A stretch of DNA of 64,000 nt from JAHEAO01 sp942492375 (GTDB taxonomy: Bacteria; Pseudomonadota; Alphaproteobacteria; Rhodobacterales; Rhodobacteraceae). Numbering within the stretch: the stretch's first letter is position 1; the number at the start of each line of letters is the position of its first letter. Positions 24,826-32,660 of this stretch are shown here, in pieces. A model generated the notes under the pieces. That model did not search any database, was not told the origin of the DNA, and saw only the letters and a list, made by a program, of their open reading frames with translations. The DNA lies in assembly GCA_942492375.1 (NCBI GenBank), contig CALOEL010000002.1, positions 372,001-436,000 of the forward strand, in the 5' to 3' direction. A program made the translations under genes and the position numbers.

Positions 24826-26863
24826 CGGCTTCTCCTATCCGTATCAGGGCATCCGCTGCCACCGCGCGGGTGGTGCAGCACAACAGCGGGTTGATCTCCA
24901 CCTCTTCGATGCGGCCATGATGCGCCACAACATAGGCTTGCACGGCCATCACCGCCTGCACAACTTTATCCAGATCGACACCGGGCTTGCCGCGATAGCC
25001 CGCGAGCAGGGGGAATATCCGCAGCCTCCTCAACGCAGCCTCGACCGCGTCGGCACTGGCGGGGATCAGGATCGAGGCAGTATCGGCCATCAACTCTGTC
25101 AACACACCGCCCGCGCCAACGGTCAGCACATAGCCGTGGGCTGGGTCCAGAACGACGCCCACCAGAAGTTCGGCGACGGTATCGGCGACCATTTCCTCAA
25201 CCAGAAAGCTCTTGGCGTCCATTCCGCTGGCCGCGTCTCGCACGGCCGCTGCATCGGCAAGGTTCAGCGCCACGGCCCCGGCCTCTGTCTTGTGGGCGAT
25301 GCCTTCGCCTTTCACGACGACCGGAAAGCCGATCGCCCCTGCGGCCCCCGCCGCAGCTTCGACCGATGACACCCTTTGATGGCGTGGTATGTCCACGCCT
25401 AGCGTTTCCAATGCGGCTTTCGCTTCGGCCTCGGCCAGAACATTGGGATTGAGCGGAGGTTTCGGCAACAAGACCGGCTCTGCACGAACCGGTTCCCCGC
25501 CCAGCCGCGCCGCGACCGAGGCGGCTTTCAACGCTTCGGCCATGCCGCAGATCGGGACGATGCCCATTCCAAGCAGTCGTTCTGCCACCGTCTCGGGCAT
25601 ATTCTCTGCCAGCGAGGCGACGATCGCCATCGGAACGCCAGTGGCGGCGCGGGTCTGTGCCACCGCCTCGATCACGTTGTCCCAGTCGCTGGCATCGCAG
25701 CGATCGGCGCGGGGAAAGTCCAGTACGACCATCCCCAGCGCCAGAGACCGGTCCATCATCGCGGTGAACGTCGCCGCCATCGCATCGATGCGAGGCCAAA
25801 TATAGGTGTTGTAATCCAATGGGTTGGACAGCTTCACCATCGGCCCGAGTGCTGCGCGCAGCCCGTGTTTCTGGGGCTGGTTCAAGGCCGGATAGGTCAG
25901 ATCGTGATCCATTGCCAAGTCCGCCATCAGGCTCGCCTCGCCCCCCGAACAGGACATCGATGCGATCCGGTTCGAGGCGAGCGGCCCGACGACATGGAGG
26001 AATTTCAGCGTCTCGATGAAATCCGGAATCGTCTCGACCTGCCCGATGCCCAAACGGTTGAACAGCGCTCGAGACCCGGCATCGCTGCCCGCGATCGAGG
26101 CGGTATGCGAGACTGTTGCCTCGCGCGCGTGATCCGACCGACCGACTTTGAGCGCGATCACCGGCTTGCCAAGGTCATGCGCCGTTTCTGCCAGCTGCTC
26201 GAAGGCGCGCAGATCGCCGATCCCCTCGATATGCAGCCCCAGCGCCGTGACCCGCGGGTCAGCCAGCAGCGCCTCTCCGATCTCGGCAAAACCGGTCTGC
26301 GCCTGATTGCCTGCGGTGACGACATAGGCGATGGGCAGGCCACGCTTCTGCATCGTCATGTTGATGGCGAGGTTCGAGCTTTGGGTGACGATGGCGACCC
26401 CCCGTTCGCACCGCGCGCCGCCATGCTGGTCGGGCCACAGAAGCGCGCCGTCGAGATAATTGACGAAGCCGTAGCAATTCGGCCCAATGATCGACATCTC
26501 GCCCGCCGCCGCCAGAAGCTGCGCCTGCAGTTCCGGCCCGTCGGCGGCCTCGTCCCGCGCCTCGGAAAACCCGGCGGCGAAGCAGACGACACCGCCCGCG
26601 CCCCTGTCGCGCAAGGTCGCCACGACATCGATCGTCGCGCGGCGGTTGACGCCGACGAAGGTCGCGTCGGGCGCGCCGGGCAGGGTGGAGACATCGCGGA
26701 AGGCGGGCTCTCCGGCGATCTCGGCGCGGTCCGGATGGACCGGCCAGATCGGTCCGGCATAGCCGATCTCGCGGCATTTGCGGATCACGTTGGCGCACCA
26801 GGCGCCGCCGCCAACGACGGCGATGCTTTTCGGGCGAAACAGGCGTTCGAGGCCGGGTTTCAT
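24818..26863 (-). CDS. ADP-forming acyl-CoA ligase (acetate-CoA ligase family, fused alpha-beta)
   Basis: A 681-residue NDP-forming acyl-CoA synthetase with both subunits fused. The CoA-binding domain is at the N-terminus (LFRPKSIAVVGGGAWCANVIRKC). The succinyl-CoA-synthetase-like domain carries the phosphorylated-His segment VSHTASIAGSD. The ATP-grasp domain comes after about residue 460 (GFPVVVKGEGIAHKTEAGAV, VEEMVADTVAELLVGVVLD, EEVEINPLL). In this operon it most likely activates gamma-butyrobetaine, crotonobetaine or carnitine to the CoA ester, a job done by AMP-forming CaiC or a CoA-transferase elsewhere. Specificity is inferred from neighbours only. Confidence 0.87.
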   Translation of the reverse strand: MKPGLERLFRPKSIAVVGGGAWCANVIRKCREIGYAGPIWPVHPDRAEIAGEPAFRDVSTLPGAPDATFVGVNRRATIDVVATLRDRGAGGVVCFAAGFSEARDEAADGPELQAQLLAAAGEMSIIGPNCYGFVNYLDGALLWPDQHGGARCERGVAIVTQSSNLAINMTMQKRGLPIAYVVTAGNQAQTGFAEIGEALLADPRVTALGLHIEGIGDLRAFEQLAETAHDLGKPVIALKVGRSDHAREATVSHTASIAGSDAGSRALFNRLGIGQVETIPDFIETLKFLHVVGPLASNRIASMSCSGGEASLMADLAMDHDLTYPALNQPQKHGLRAALGPMVKLSNPLDYNTYIWPRIDAMAATFTAMMDRSLALGMVVLDFPRADRCDASDWDNVIEAVAQTRAATGVPMAIVASLAENMPETVAERLLGMGIVPICGMAEALKAASVAARLGGEPVRAEPVLLPKPPLNPNVLAEAEAKAALETLGVDIPRHQRVSSVEAAAGAAGAIGFPVVVKGEGIAHKTEAGAVALNLADAAAVRDAASGMDAKSFLVEEMVADTVAELLVGVVLDPAHGYVLTVGAGGVLTELMADTASILIPASADAVEAALRRLRIFPLLAGYRGKPGVDLDKVVQAVMAVQAYVVAHHGRIEEVEINPLLCCTTRAVAADALIRIGEADD

Positions 26864-26895
26864 CTATGGATGCCAGCGCGGGCCGAAAAGTGGGG

Positions 26896-26929
26896 TGCCT
26901 CCGGCGGGAGTATTTCGGCAAAGAAAAAG
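26896..26929 (+). repeat. Dispersed intergenic repeat, copy 3 (arm of inverted pair)
   Basis: Begins TGCCTCCGGCGGGAGTATTT and ends AAGAAAAAG. It pairs with 26954-26988 at 28 of 34 positions, forming a long stem with a ~24-bp loop between the acyl-CoA dehydrogenase and acyl-CoA ligase genes. It is related to copies at 3915 and 41582. Confidence 0.7.
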
Positions 26930-26953
26930 CCAAAGGTAAAAACCTCGTTCAGA

Positions 26954-26988
26954 CTTTTTCTTCGGAAAAATACTCGCGCCGCAGGCAT
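26954..26988 (-). repeat. Dispersed intergenic repeat, copy 4 (inverted arm)
   Basis: The reverse complement reads ATGCCTGCGGCGCGAGTATT and continues TTTCCGAAGAAAAAG. It is the partner arm of 26896-26929. As RNA the pair would form a strong hairpin inside the carnitine operon, possibly reducing expression of the last two genes or stabilising upstream mRNA. Confidence 0.7.
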
Positions 26989-26993
26989 AAAGA

Positions 26994-28154
26994 CTATGCC
27001 CCCAGCGGCCGCAGAAGATCGCGGCTGATGATGTGGCGCTGAATCTCCGACGTGCCGTCCCAGATGCGTTCCACCCGCGCATCGCGCCAGAAGCGTTCGA
27101 TCGGGAAATCGTCCATCAGCCCCATGCCGCCGTAGATCTGCAGCGTCGCGTCGGTGACGCGAGCCAGCATCTCGGTGGCGTAGAGCTTGGCGCTGGCGAT
27201 CTCGCGGTTGGCGGGCAGGCGCTGGTCCAGCCGCCAGGCAGAGGACAGCGTCAGCCAGTCGGCGGCGTCGATCTCGGTGATCATGTCGGCGATCTGGAAC
27301 CCGACGCCCTGGAACTTGCCGATCGGCTGGCCGAACTGTTCGCGCTCGGCGGCATAGTTCAGCGCGTAGTCGAAGACCCGGCGGGCGCGGCCAACCGACA
27401 TCGTGGCGACGGTGATGCGGGTGGCGTAGAGCCAGGTGTTCATCACCGCGAAGCCGCCGTCGACCTCACCCAGCACCTGCGCATCGGGCAGGCGGCAATC
27501 GTCGAAGTCGAGGATCATGTTCTTGTAGCCGCGATGGCTGACCGACTTGTAGCCCTCGCGGATGGTGAAGCCCTTGGTGCCGCGATCCACGAGGAAGGCG
27601 GTGATGCGCTTCTTGGGGCCTTTCGGCGTGTCGTCCTCGCCCGTCGCCAGAAAGACGATGATGAAATCGGCATGATCCGCACCCGAGATGAAATGCTTGG
27701 TGCCGTTCACCACCCAGTCGCTACCCTCGCGCCGGGCGGTGCATTTCATCCCGCGCACGTCCGATCCAGCCGCGGGCTCGGTCATCGCCAGCGCGTCCAT
27801 CCGCTCGCCGCGCACCGCCGGAAGTAGGTAGCGTTCGCGCTGCTCGCCCTCGCAAGCCATAAGGATGTTCTGAGGCCGGCCGAAGAAATGCGTCAGCGCC
27901 ATCGATCCGCGCCCGAGTTCGCGCTCGACCAGAGCGAAGTCGAGATGGCCAAGGCCCGCGCCGCCGACCTCTTCGGGGAAATTACAGGCGTAGAAGCCTA
28001 GCTGAAGCGTCTTGCGCTTGATCTCGTCGGCGATCTCCTGCGGCACTTCGCCCGTGCGTTCGACCAGCGCCTCATGCGGGTAGATCTCGCGCTCGACGAA
28101 ATCGCGCACGGTCGAGACGATCATCTCCTGCTCGTCGCTCAGTCCGAAATGCAT
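26994..28154 (-). CDS. Acyl-CoA dehydrogenase (CaiA-like; butyrobetainyl/crotonobetainyl-CoA)
   Basis: A 386-residue FAD flavoenzyme of the acyl-CoA dehydrogenase family. Signatures are ALAMTEPAAGSDVRG (flavin/substrate), FISGADHADFIIVF, and REQFGQPIGKFQGVGFQIADM. At the position of the usual catalytic Glu (the YEGT motif of medium-chain enzymes) it has IWDGTSEIQR, so Asp366 replaces Glu; this may tune activity for a quaternary-ammonium acyl group. It likely interconverts gamma-butyrobetainyl-CoA and crotonobetainyl-CoA. The start overlaps the stop of the carnitine dehydrogenase gene (ATGA). Substrate is inferred from context. Confidence 0.87.
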   Translation of the reverse strand: MHFGLSDEQEMIVSTVRDFVEREIYPHEALVERTGEVPQEIADEIKRKTLQLGFYACNFPEEVGGAGLGHLDFALVERELGRGSMALTHFFGRPQNILMACEGEQRERYLLPAVRGERMDALAMTEPAAGSDVRGMKCTARREGSDWVVNGTKHFISGADHADFIIVFLATGEDDTPKGPKKRITAFLVDRGTKGFTIREGYKSVSHRGYKNMILDFDDCRLPDAQVLGEVDGGFAVMNTWLYATRITVATMSVGRARRVFDYALNYAAEREQFGQPIGKFQGVGFQIADMITEIDAADWLTLSSAWRLDQRLPANREIASAKLYATEMLARVTDATLQIYGGMGLMDDFPIERFWRDARVERIWDGTSEIQRHIISRDLLRPLGA

Positions 28155-29581
28155 CAGTGCGCCTCCACCGGCCGCAAGTCTGCATGGGCCGCCGCGAGTG
28201 CGGTCGCTTTCGCCGCGACGTCAGGGGCCGGGTCGCAGGATTTTCGGGTGGTCAGGCTCACATGGATCAGCAACTGGTCGCAGGTGCAGATGACAGAGCC
28301 GTCCTCGGCCTTGATCTGATGGTACATTCGCAGCTTCTTGTCACGCCCTTCGGTCACGATGCTGTCGACGGTTATCCGCTGGCCCGGCAGCGCCTCCTGC
28401 TTGAACTGGATATGGTTGTCGACGGTGAAGTAGCTCATGCCGGACGCGATGTAATCGGCATCCGCGCCGACCAGTTTCATGATCTCGTCGCCGGCATCCG
28501 AAAAGACCTGCCCGTAGCGGCTTTCGTTCATATGGCCGTTATAGTCGGTCCAGTCGATGGGGATCACGCGGCGGATCGTGGTGATAGGCCCGTCACCCGC
28601 CTCGACCGGAGTGGAAATCACCTTCTGATGCGCGTTCAGCAGCGCCCCTGCGGCTGCATCCTGACCCTTGAGCGCCCGCATGATCGCGACGAGGTTGTTG
28701 TCGCGCAGGCGTTCCAATTGGCGGATCGACTGCGCACCCGATTGCGCGTCGGACTGGTCGGCGATCTGGTCGATCAATTCGTCGGTCAACTCCGGCACGT
28801 CCATCAGCTTGGTCCATGGCCAGGAGAGACACGGTCCGAACTGTTCGATGAAATGCCGCATCCCGGCTTCACCCCCGGCGATGCGGTAGGTCTCGAACAG
28901 GCCCATCTGCGCCCACCGCAGGCCGAAGCCGTAGCGGATCACGTCGTCGATTTCCTGCGTCGTGGCGATGCCGTCCTTGATCAGCCAAAGCGCCTCGCGC
29001 CAGACGGCTTCGAGGAAACGGTCGGCGATATGGGCGTCGATCTCTGCCCGGACATGCAGGGGATGCAGGCCGAGGGCGGTCAGCACCTCCTTGGTGCGGT
29101 CGATCGAGGCGGCGCTGTTGGCGGGGGAGGGGACGACCTCGATCACCGGCAAGAGGTAGACGGGGTTGAACGGATGGGTGACGAGGATGCGCTCCGGGTG
29201 TTTCGCGCCCTCCTGCAACTCGCTGGGCTTGAAGCCAGAGGTGGAGGAGCCGATCACCGTGTCTCGCTTCGCGGCAGCTTCGATCTCGTCGAAGACCCTG
29301 TGCTTCAGATCCAGCCGCTCTGGCACGCTTTCGACGACGAAATCGGCATCCGCCACCGCCTCGGCGATGGTCTTCACATGCCGCAGCTTGCCCTCGGCGG
29401 GCATCGCTGTGTCGTAGAGCATCGGCAGCGCGTGGCGGGCATTGCCCAGCACCTCGGCCATCTTGCGTTCCGCCTGGGAGTCGGGATCGAAAAGCGCCAC
29501 GTCCCAGCCGTTCAGCAGGAACCGCGCGGCCCAGCCGCCGCCGATCACGCCGCCGCCGATGATTGTCGCAGTCTTACTCAT
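28154..29581 (-). CDS. lcdH: L-carnitine dehydrogenase fused to a thioesterase
   Basis: A 475-residue fusion. Residues 1 to about 320 are a 3-hydroxyacyl-CoA-dehydrogenase-like carnitine 3-dehydrogenase: NAD loop IIGGGVIGGGWAARF, VVESVPERLDLKHRVFDEI, catalytic H136 in THPFNPVYLLPVIEVV. It oxidises L-carnitine to 3-dehydrocarnitine. Residues about 330-475 are a hot-dog thioesterase (IDWTDYNGHMNESRYGQVFSDAGDE, D346 and N348 nearby). In the known bacterial fusion the thioesterase hydrolyses betainyl-CoA to glycine betaine. The cleavage enzyme that makes betainyl-CoA is encoded two genes upstream, so the operon supplies both halves. The start abuts the lipocalin stop with no gap. Confidence 0.93.
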   Translation of the reverse strand: MSKTATIIGGGVIGGGWAARFLLNGWDVALFDPDSQAERKMAEVLGNARHALPMLYDTAMPAEGKLRHVKTIAEAVADADFVVESVPERLDLKHRVFDEIEAAAKRDTVIGSSTSGFKPSELQEGAKHPERILVTHPFNPVYLLPVIEVVPSPANSAASIDRTKEVLTALGLHPLHVRAEIDAHIADRFLEAVWREALWLIKDGIATTQEIDDVIRYGFGLRWAQMGLFETYRIAGGEAGMRHFIEQFGPCLSWPWTKLMDVPELTDELIDQIADQSDAQSGAQSIRQLERLRDNNLVAIMRALKGQDAAAGALLNAHQKVISTPVEAGDGPITTIRRVIPIDWTDYNGHMNESRYGQVFSDAGDEIMKLVGADADYIASGMSYFTVDNHIQFKQEALPGQRITVDSIVTEGRDKKLRMYHQIKAEDGSVICTCDQLLIHVSLTTRKSCDPAPDVAAKATALAAAHADLRPVEAH

Positions 29582-30061
29582 TCAAAGCACCTGAAGTTGG
29601 GCCACGTCGTAGCCGTTGAAATCCAGAACCTGCCGCGCCGCTTCCAGCCGGTCGGCGGGGATTTCCGCGCCACGGTTCAAGACGAAGCCGAAGCTGCCAT
29701 CCGGCGTGCCGATCACCGCGGTCCGGTAACCCTCGTCGACCCAGAGGACCCAGAACTGCCGGACGCCGGGCTCCGCGAAGCGGCCCGGTCCGCTGACCGC
29801 GATGGGAACCGATCCGCCGCCCCAGCCAAGCCGCCCGGTCTGCGGCGCATCCCAGGCGATCGAGACAGCCGAGCCCGTGCGCCAGGGATCGCCTTGGTCG
29901 AAATTCGCGACGCTCACCCAGTCGCCCTGCATCCGCGCCCAGTCGATCGTCGCGCGGGAACTGATCTGCGCGTCCGCATCGCGATAGCTTCCGACGCCGC
30001 GCGGCCCCACCGAGCAGGCGGCGAGGGTCAGCATCAGCAGCAGAAGCGCGGATCGGATCAC
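29582..30061 (-). CDS. Lipocalin-family outer-membrane lipoprotein
   Basis: A 159-residue lipoprotein. The signal VIRSALLLLMLTLAAC ends in a lipobox Cys. The mature part (YRDADAQISSRATIDWARMQGDWVSVANF ... VLWVDEGYRTAVIGTPDGSFGFVLNR) has the GxW-like opening and YxTAVIGxPD strand of bacterial lipocalins of the Blc type. The start is GTG at 30061, overlapping the stop of the upstream gene (GTGA), which makes cotranslation likely. Its position inside a carnitine operon is curious: it may bind an acylated or hydrophobic substrate at the outer membrane, but that is inference. Confidence 0.82.
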   Translation of the reverse strand: MIRSALLLLMLTLAACSVGPRGVGSYRDADAQISSRATIDWARMQGDWVSVANFDQGDPWRTGSAVSIAWDAPQTGRLGWGGGSVPIAVSGPGRFAEPGVRQFWVLWVDEGYRTAVIGTPDGSFGFVLNRGAEIPADRLEAARQVLDFNGYDVAQLQVL

Positions 30062-30972
30062 GCCGCCACCGGCGCGCGTTTGGTCAGGCCAAGCTTCTTG
30101 CGAACCTCCTCCGGTCCGATCACCTTTGCGCCCATCGCCTCGATGATCGTCCGGGCGCGTTCCACAAGTTGCTCGTTCGTCGCGAGTTGTCCCTTGGCCA
30201 GCCACAGGTTGTCCTCCAGCCCCACGCGCACATTGCCGCCCGCCAGCACCGCGGCGGCGACGTAAGCCATCTCGTTCCGGCCGATGGAAAAGGCCGACCA
30301 GTGCCAGTCCTTCGGCACGTTGTTGACCATCGCCATGAAGGTGTTGAGGTCATCCGGCGCGCCCCAGGGCACGCCCATGCAAAGCTGCACCAGCGCAGGC
30401 GATTTCAGCACCCCGTCTGCCACCAATTGCTTGGCGAGCCACAGATGACCGGTGTCGAAGGCCTCGATTTCCGGCATCACGCCCAGTTCCGTCATCATGC
30501 TGCCCATCGCCTTCAGCATCCCCGGTGTATTGGTCATCACGTAGTCTGCTTCGGCGAAGTTCATCGTGCCGCAATCGAGCGTGCAGATCTCTGGCCGGCA
30601 CTCTGCGACATGGGCGACGCGTTCCTCGGCACTGGCCATGTCTGTGCCCTTCGCCAGCGGCAGCGGCTTGTCGGGTGAGCCGAAGACGATGTCGCCGCCC
30701 ATTCCGGCGGTCAGGTTCAAGACCACGTCCACTTCGGAATCGCGGATCCGATCTGTCACTTCGCGAAAAAGCTTGGGCGAGCGTGACGGCACGCCGGTTT
30801 CCGGGTCACGCACATGGCAATGCACAACCGCTGCCCCCGCGCGGGCGGCGGCAATCGCGCTGTCGGCGATCTCTTTCGGGCTGCGCGGCACGTGCGGGCT
30901 GCGGTCCTGCGAGCCGCCCGATCCGGTCACGGCGCAGGTGATGAACACCTCTTGGTTCATTTCCAGCGGCAT
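30058..30972 (-). CDS. Beta-keto acid cleavage enzyme, dehydrocarnitine type (BKACE, DUF849)
   Basis: A 304-residue TIM-barrel zinc enzyme. The zinc/active-site segment is VVHCHVRDPETG (H51, H53), with MNQEVFITCAVTGSGG at the start and LNLTAGMGG further on. BKACE enzymes condense a beta-keto acid with acetyl-CoA and cleave it to acetoacetate and a new CoA ester. With 3-dehydrocarnitine the product is betainyl-CoA. ATG 30972 is preceded by GGGAGG, deciding the start over a longer frame. It is the first gene of the minus-strand operon and is divergent from the CdhR-like regulator gene. Confidence 0.92.
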   Translation of the reverse strand: MPLEMNQEVFITCAVTGSGGSQDRSPHVPRSPKEIADSAIAAARAGAAVVHCHVRDPETGVPSRSPKLFREVTDRIRDSEVDVVLNLTAGMGGDIVFGSPDKPLPLAKGTDMASAEERVAHVAECRPEICTLDCGTMNFAEADYVMTNTPGMLKAMGSMMTELGVMPEIEAFDTGHLWLAKQLVADGVLKSPALVQLCMGVPWGAPDDLNTFMAMVNNVPKDWHWSAFSIGRNEMAYVAAAVLAGGNVRVGLEDNLWLAKGQLATNEQLVERARTIIEAMGAKVIGPEEVRKKLGLTKRAPVAA

Positions 30973-31031
30973 CTCGTCCTCCCTTGGCGACTCGGATGCA
31001 TCTGACACTATGCGGCTTGATTTTGCCAATC

Positions 31032-31045
31032 ATGCAGTATTGCAT
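31032..31045. promoter_or_regulatory. Palindrome in the BKACE/CdhR divergent promoter region
   Basis: ATGCA-GTAT-TGCAT has perfect 5-bp arms and lies just before or at the start of the CdhR-like gene, in the 80-bp region between divergent genes. A regulator-binding role is plausible but the arms are short. Confidence 0.3.
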
Positions 31046-31052
31046 CGAAACC

Positions 31053-32003
31053 ATGCCGGATTGGAGAAGATTGCATCGCCAAAGCCGTCGGGTCGGCGTG
31101 CTGCTTTTCCCGCGTTTCTCCATGCATTGCCTTGCCAATGCGGTGGAACCGCTGCGCGCTGCGAACAGCTTGTCGGCGCGAGAGCTTTATGTCTGGCAGT
31201 TTCTGACGGTGGACGGTCAGCCGGTGACATCCTCCAGCGGGCTGCCGGTGACGCCGGATGCGTCGTTGGGTCAGGCTTCCGGCGACCTTCTGTTCCTGAT
31301 GCCCAGTTATGACGTACGCCGGTTGGCCAATGCCGCCACGTCCCGCGCCCTGCGCGCCGCCTCTCGCCGCTTCGGAACGCTGGTCGGGATGGATATGGGA
31401 AGTTGGTTGCTGGCGGCCGCGGATCTGCTGGCGGGTCATCGCGCGACGATACACTGGGAGGAGTTCGAGGCATTTTCCGAAGCGTTTCCCGAAGTTGAAT
31501 CTGTAAAGAAGCGATTGGTTATGGATCGCGATCGTTGGTCCTGTGGCGGGGCGATGACTGCATTCGATCTGATGCTGCGGATGATCGCGAAGGATCACGG
31601 CGAGGCGCTGCGGCTGGAAGTGGCGGCCCTGTTCATGCAGGGCGAAGCCGACGCGGCATTGCCGGAAATGCGAACCGGCTCCGATCTCGTTGCCGCCGCC
31701 GTGGCGACCATGCGCGATCGGCTGGAAGACCCGATCCGCATCGCCGATCTTGCCCGCTCGCTGGGTGTCGGGCAACGAAAGCTCGAGTCGGTTTTCCGGC
31801 GACAGCTGGGCGCGCCTCCGAGGACGGTATATCGGCGTCTGCGGCTGGTTGCCGCCCGGCGCTATGTCGAGCAGACGCGGCTTTCAGTGGCTGAAATCGC
31901 CATCAGGTGCGGCTATGCCGATCCGGCTTCCATGACCCGCGCCTTTTCGGCGGAGTTTGGTGAAACCCCGCGAAAAATACGTTCGGCATCTTTTCCTGAT
32001 TGA
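31053..32003 (+). CDS. GlxA-type AraC-family regulator (CdhR-like carnitine regulator)
   Basis: A 316-residue regulator. Residues about 12-190 form a DJ-1/PfpI-like amidotransferase-fold sensor (RRVGVLLFPRFSMHCLANAVEPLRAAN, DRDRWSCGGAMTAFDLMLRMI). The C-terminus has two AraC helix-turn-helix motifs (IRIADLARSLGVGQRKLESVFRR and LSVAEIAIRCGYADPASMTRAFSAEFGETP). CdhR in Pseudomonas has this architecture and activates carnitine dehydrogenase genes. Divergence from the carnitine operon supports the same role. Starts at 31032 or 30984 are also possible; none has a clear ribosome site. Confidence 0.85.
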   Translation: MPDWRRLHRQSRRVGVLLFPRFSMHCLANAVEPLRAANSLSARELYVWQFLTVDGQPVTSSSGLPVTPDASLGQASGDLLFLMPSYDVRRLANAATSRALRAASRRFGTLVGMDMGSWLLAAADLLAGHRATIHWEEFEAFSEAFPEVESVKKRLVMDRDRWSCGGAMTAFDLMLRMIAKDHGEALRLEVAALFMQGEADAALPEMRTGSDLVAAAVATMRDRLEDPIRIADLARSLGVGQRKLESVFRRQLGAPPRTVYRRLRLVAARRYVEQTRLSVAEIAIRCGYADPASMTRAFSAEFGETPRKIRSASFPD

Positions 32004-32012
32004 TCAGTCAAT
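31999..32012. promoter_or_regulatory. Putative BetI operator
   Basis: ATTGA-TCAG-TCAAT is a perfect 5+5 bp palindrome in an AT-rich stretch 42 bp before the betI start, overlapping the cdhR-like stop codon. ATTGA-N4-TCAAT is the shape I expect for BetI boxes in proteobacteria, so choline-responsive autorepression is inferred. Confidence 0.5.
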
Positions 32013-32054
32013 AAAAACTCTTCAAACTGCGGATCTACCGTGTTGGGGACGCCA

Positions 32055-32660
32055 TTGCCGAAAATCGGACAGGAACCAGCGAGGCGCGCGGCGCTTGTCT
32101 CTGCCACGATCTGCGAGATCGGGCAGGCCGGATCCCTTGACGTCACCGTGGGGCAGATCGCAAGGCGGGCCGGCATGTCGCCGGCGCTGGCGCATTACTA
32201 TTTCTCCACCAAGGACGCGATCTTCCTGGCCGCGATGCGTCATATCCTGACCGAATTCGGCCTGCTTGTCCGCGAGGGGATCGCGCGGGCCGAGACCCCT
32301 GCCGATCGCTTGTTCGCGATCATAGACGCTTCGCTCAGCAGCGAGCAGTTTGCGGACGAGATCGTATCGGCCTGGCTTGTATTCTACGTGCAGGCGCAGA
32401 GGTCGCCCGAGGCGGCGCGGCTGCTACTCGTCTACGCGCGGCGGCTGAATTCGAACCTTGTACATGACTTGTCGCGCCTCGTGCCGCGAGATCGGGCGAT
32501 CACGATAGCGGAAGGAACCGCCAGCATGATTGACGGGATCTATATCCGCCATGCCCTGCAGCATGATAGGCCAGACCGCCCCACGGCACGTGATCTGGTG
32601 CGCGATTACCTCCGGCTGGCGCTGGCGGAGTACGGCGTCGAGCTTGAGAAGGGTGGCTGA
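32055..32660 (+). CDS. betI: TetR-family choline-responsive repressor BetI
   Basis: A 201-residue TetR-type repressor. It begins MPKIGQEPARRAALVSATICEI and the DNA-binding helices are TVGQIARRAGMSPALAHYYFSTKDAIFLAAM (residues 31-61), matching the BetI pattern closely. The C-terminus includes SMIDGIYIRHAL, also BetI-like. I chose TTG at 32055 because BetI proteins begin MPK and GGGGA is correctly spaced; a GTG at 32040 is the alternative. It lies 1 bp upstream of betC and heads betI-betC-GST-betA. Confidence 0.9.
   Translation: MPKIGQEPARRAALVSATICEIGQAGSLDVTVGQIARRAGMSPALAHYYFSTKDAIFLAAMRHILTEFGLLVREGIARAETPADRLFAIIDASLSSEQFADEIVSAWLVFYVQAQRSPEAARLLLVYARRLNSNLVHDLSRLVPRDRAITIAEGTASMIDGIYIRHALQHDRPDRPTARDLVRDYLRLALAEYGVELEKGG

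Noticed and set aside
28157..30265. A 702-codon plus-strand open frame over the carnitine dehydrogenase and lipocalin genes
   Set aside because: Antisense artefact; the minus-strand genes have clear motifs and overlapping starts and stops.
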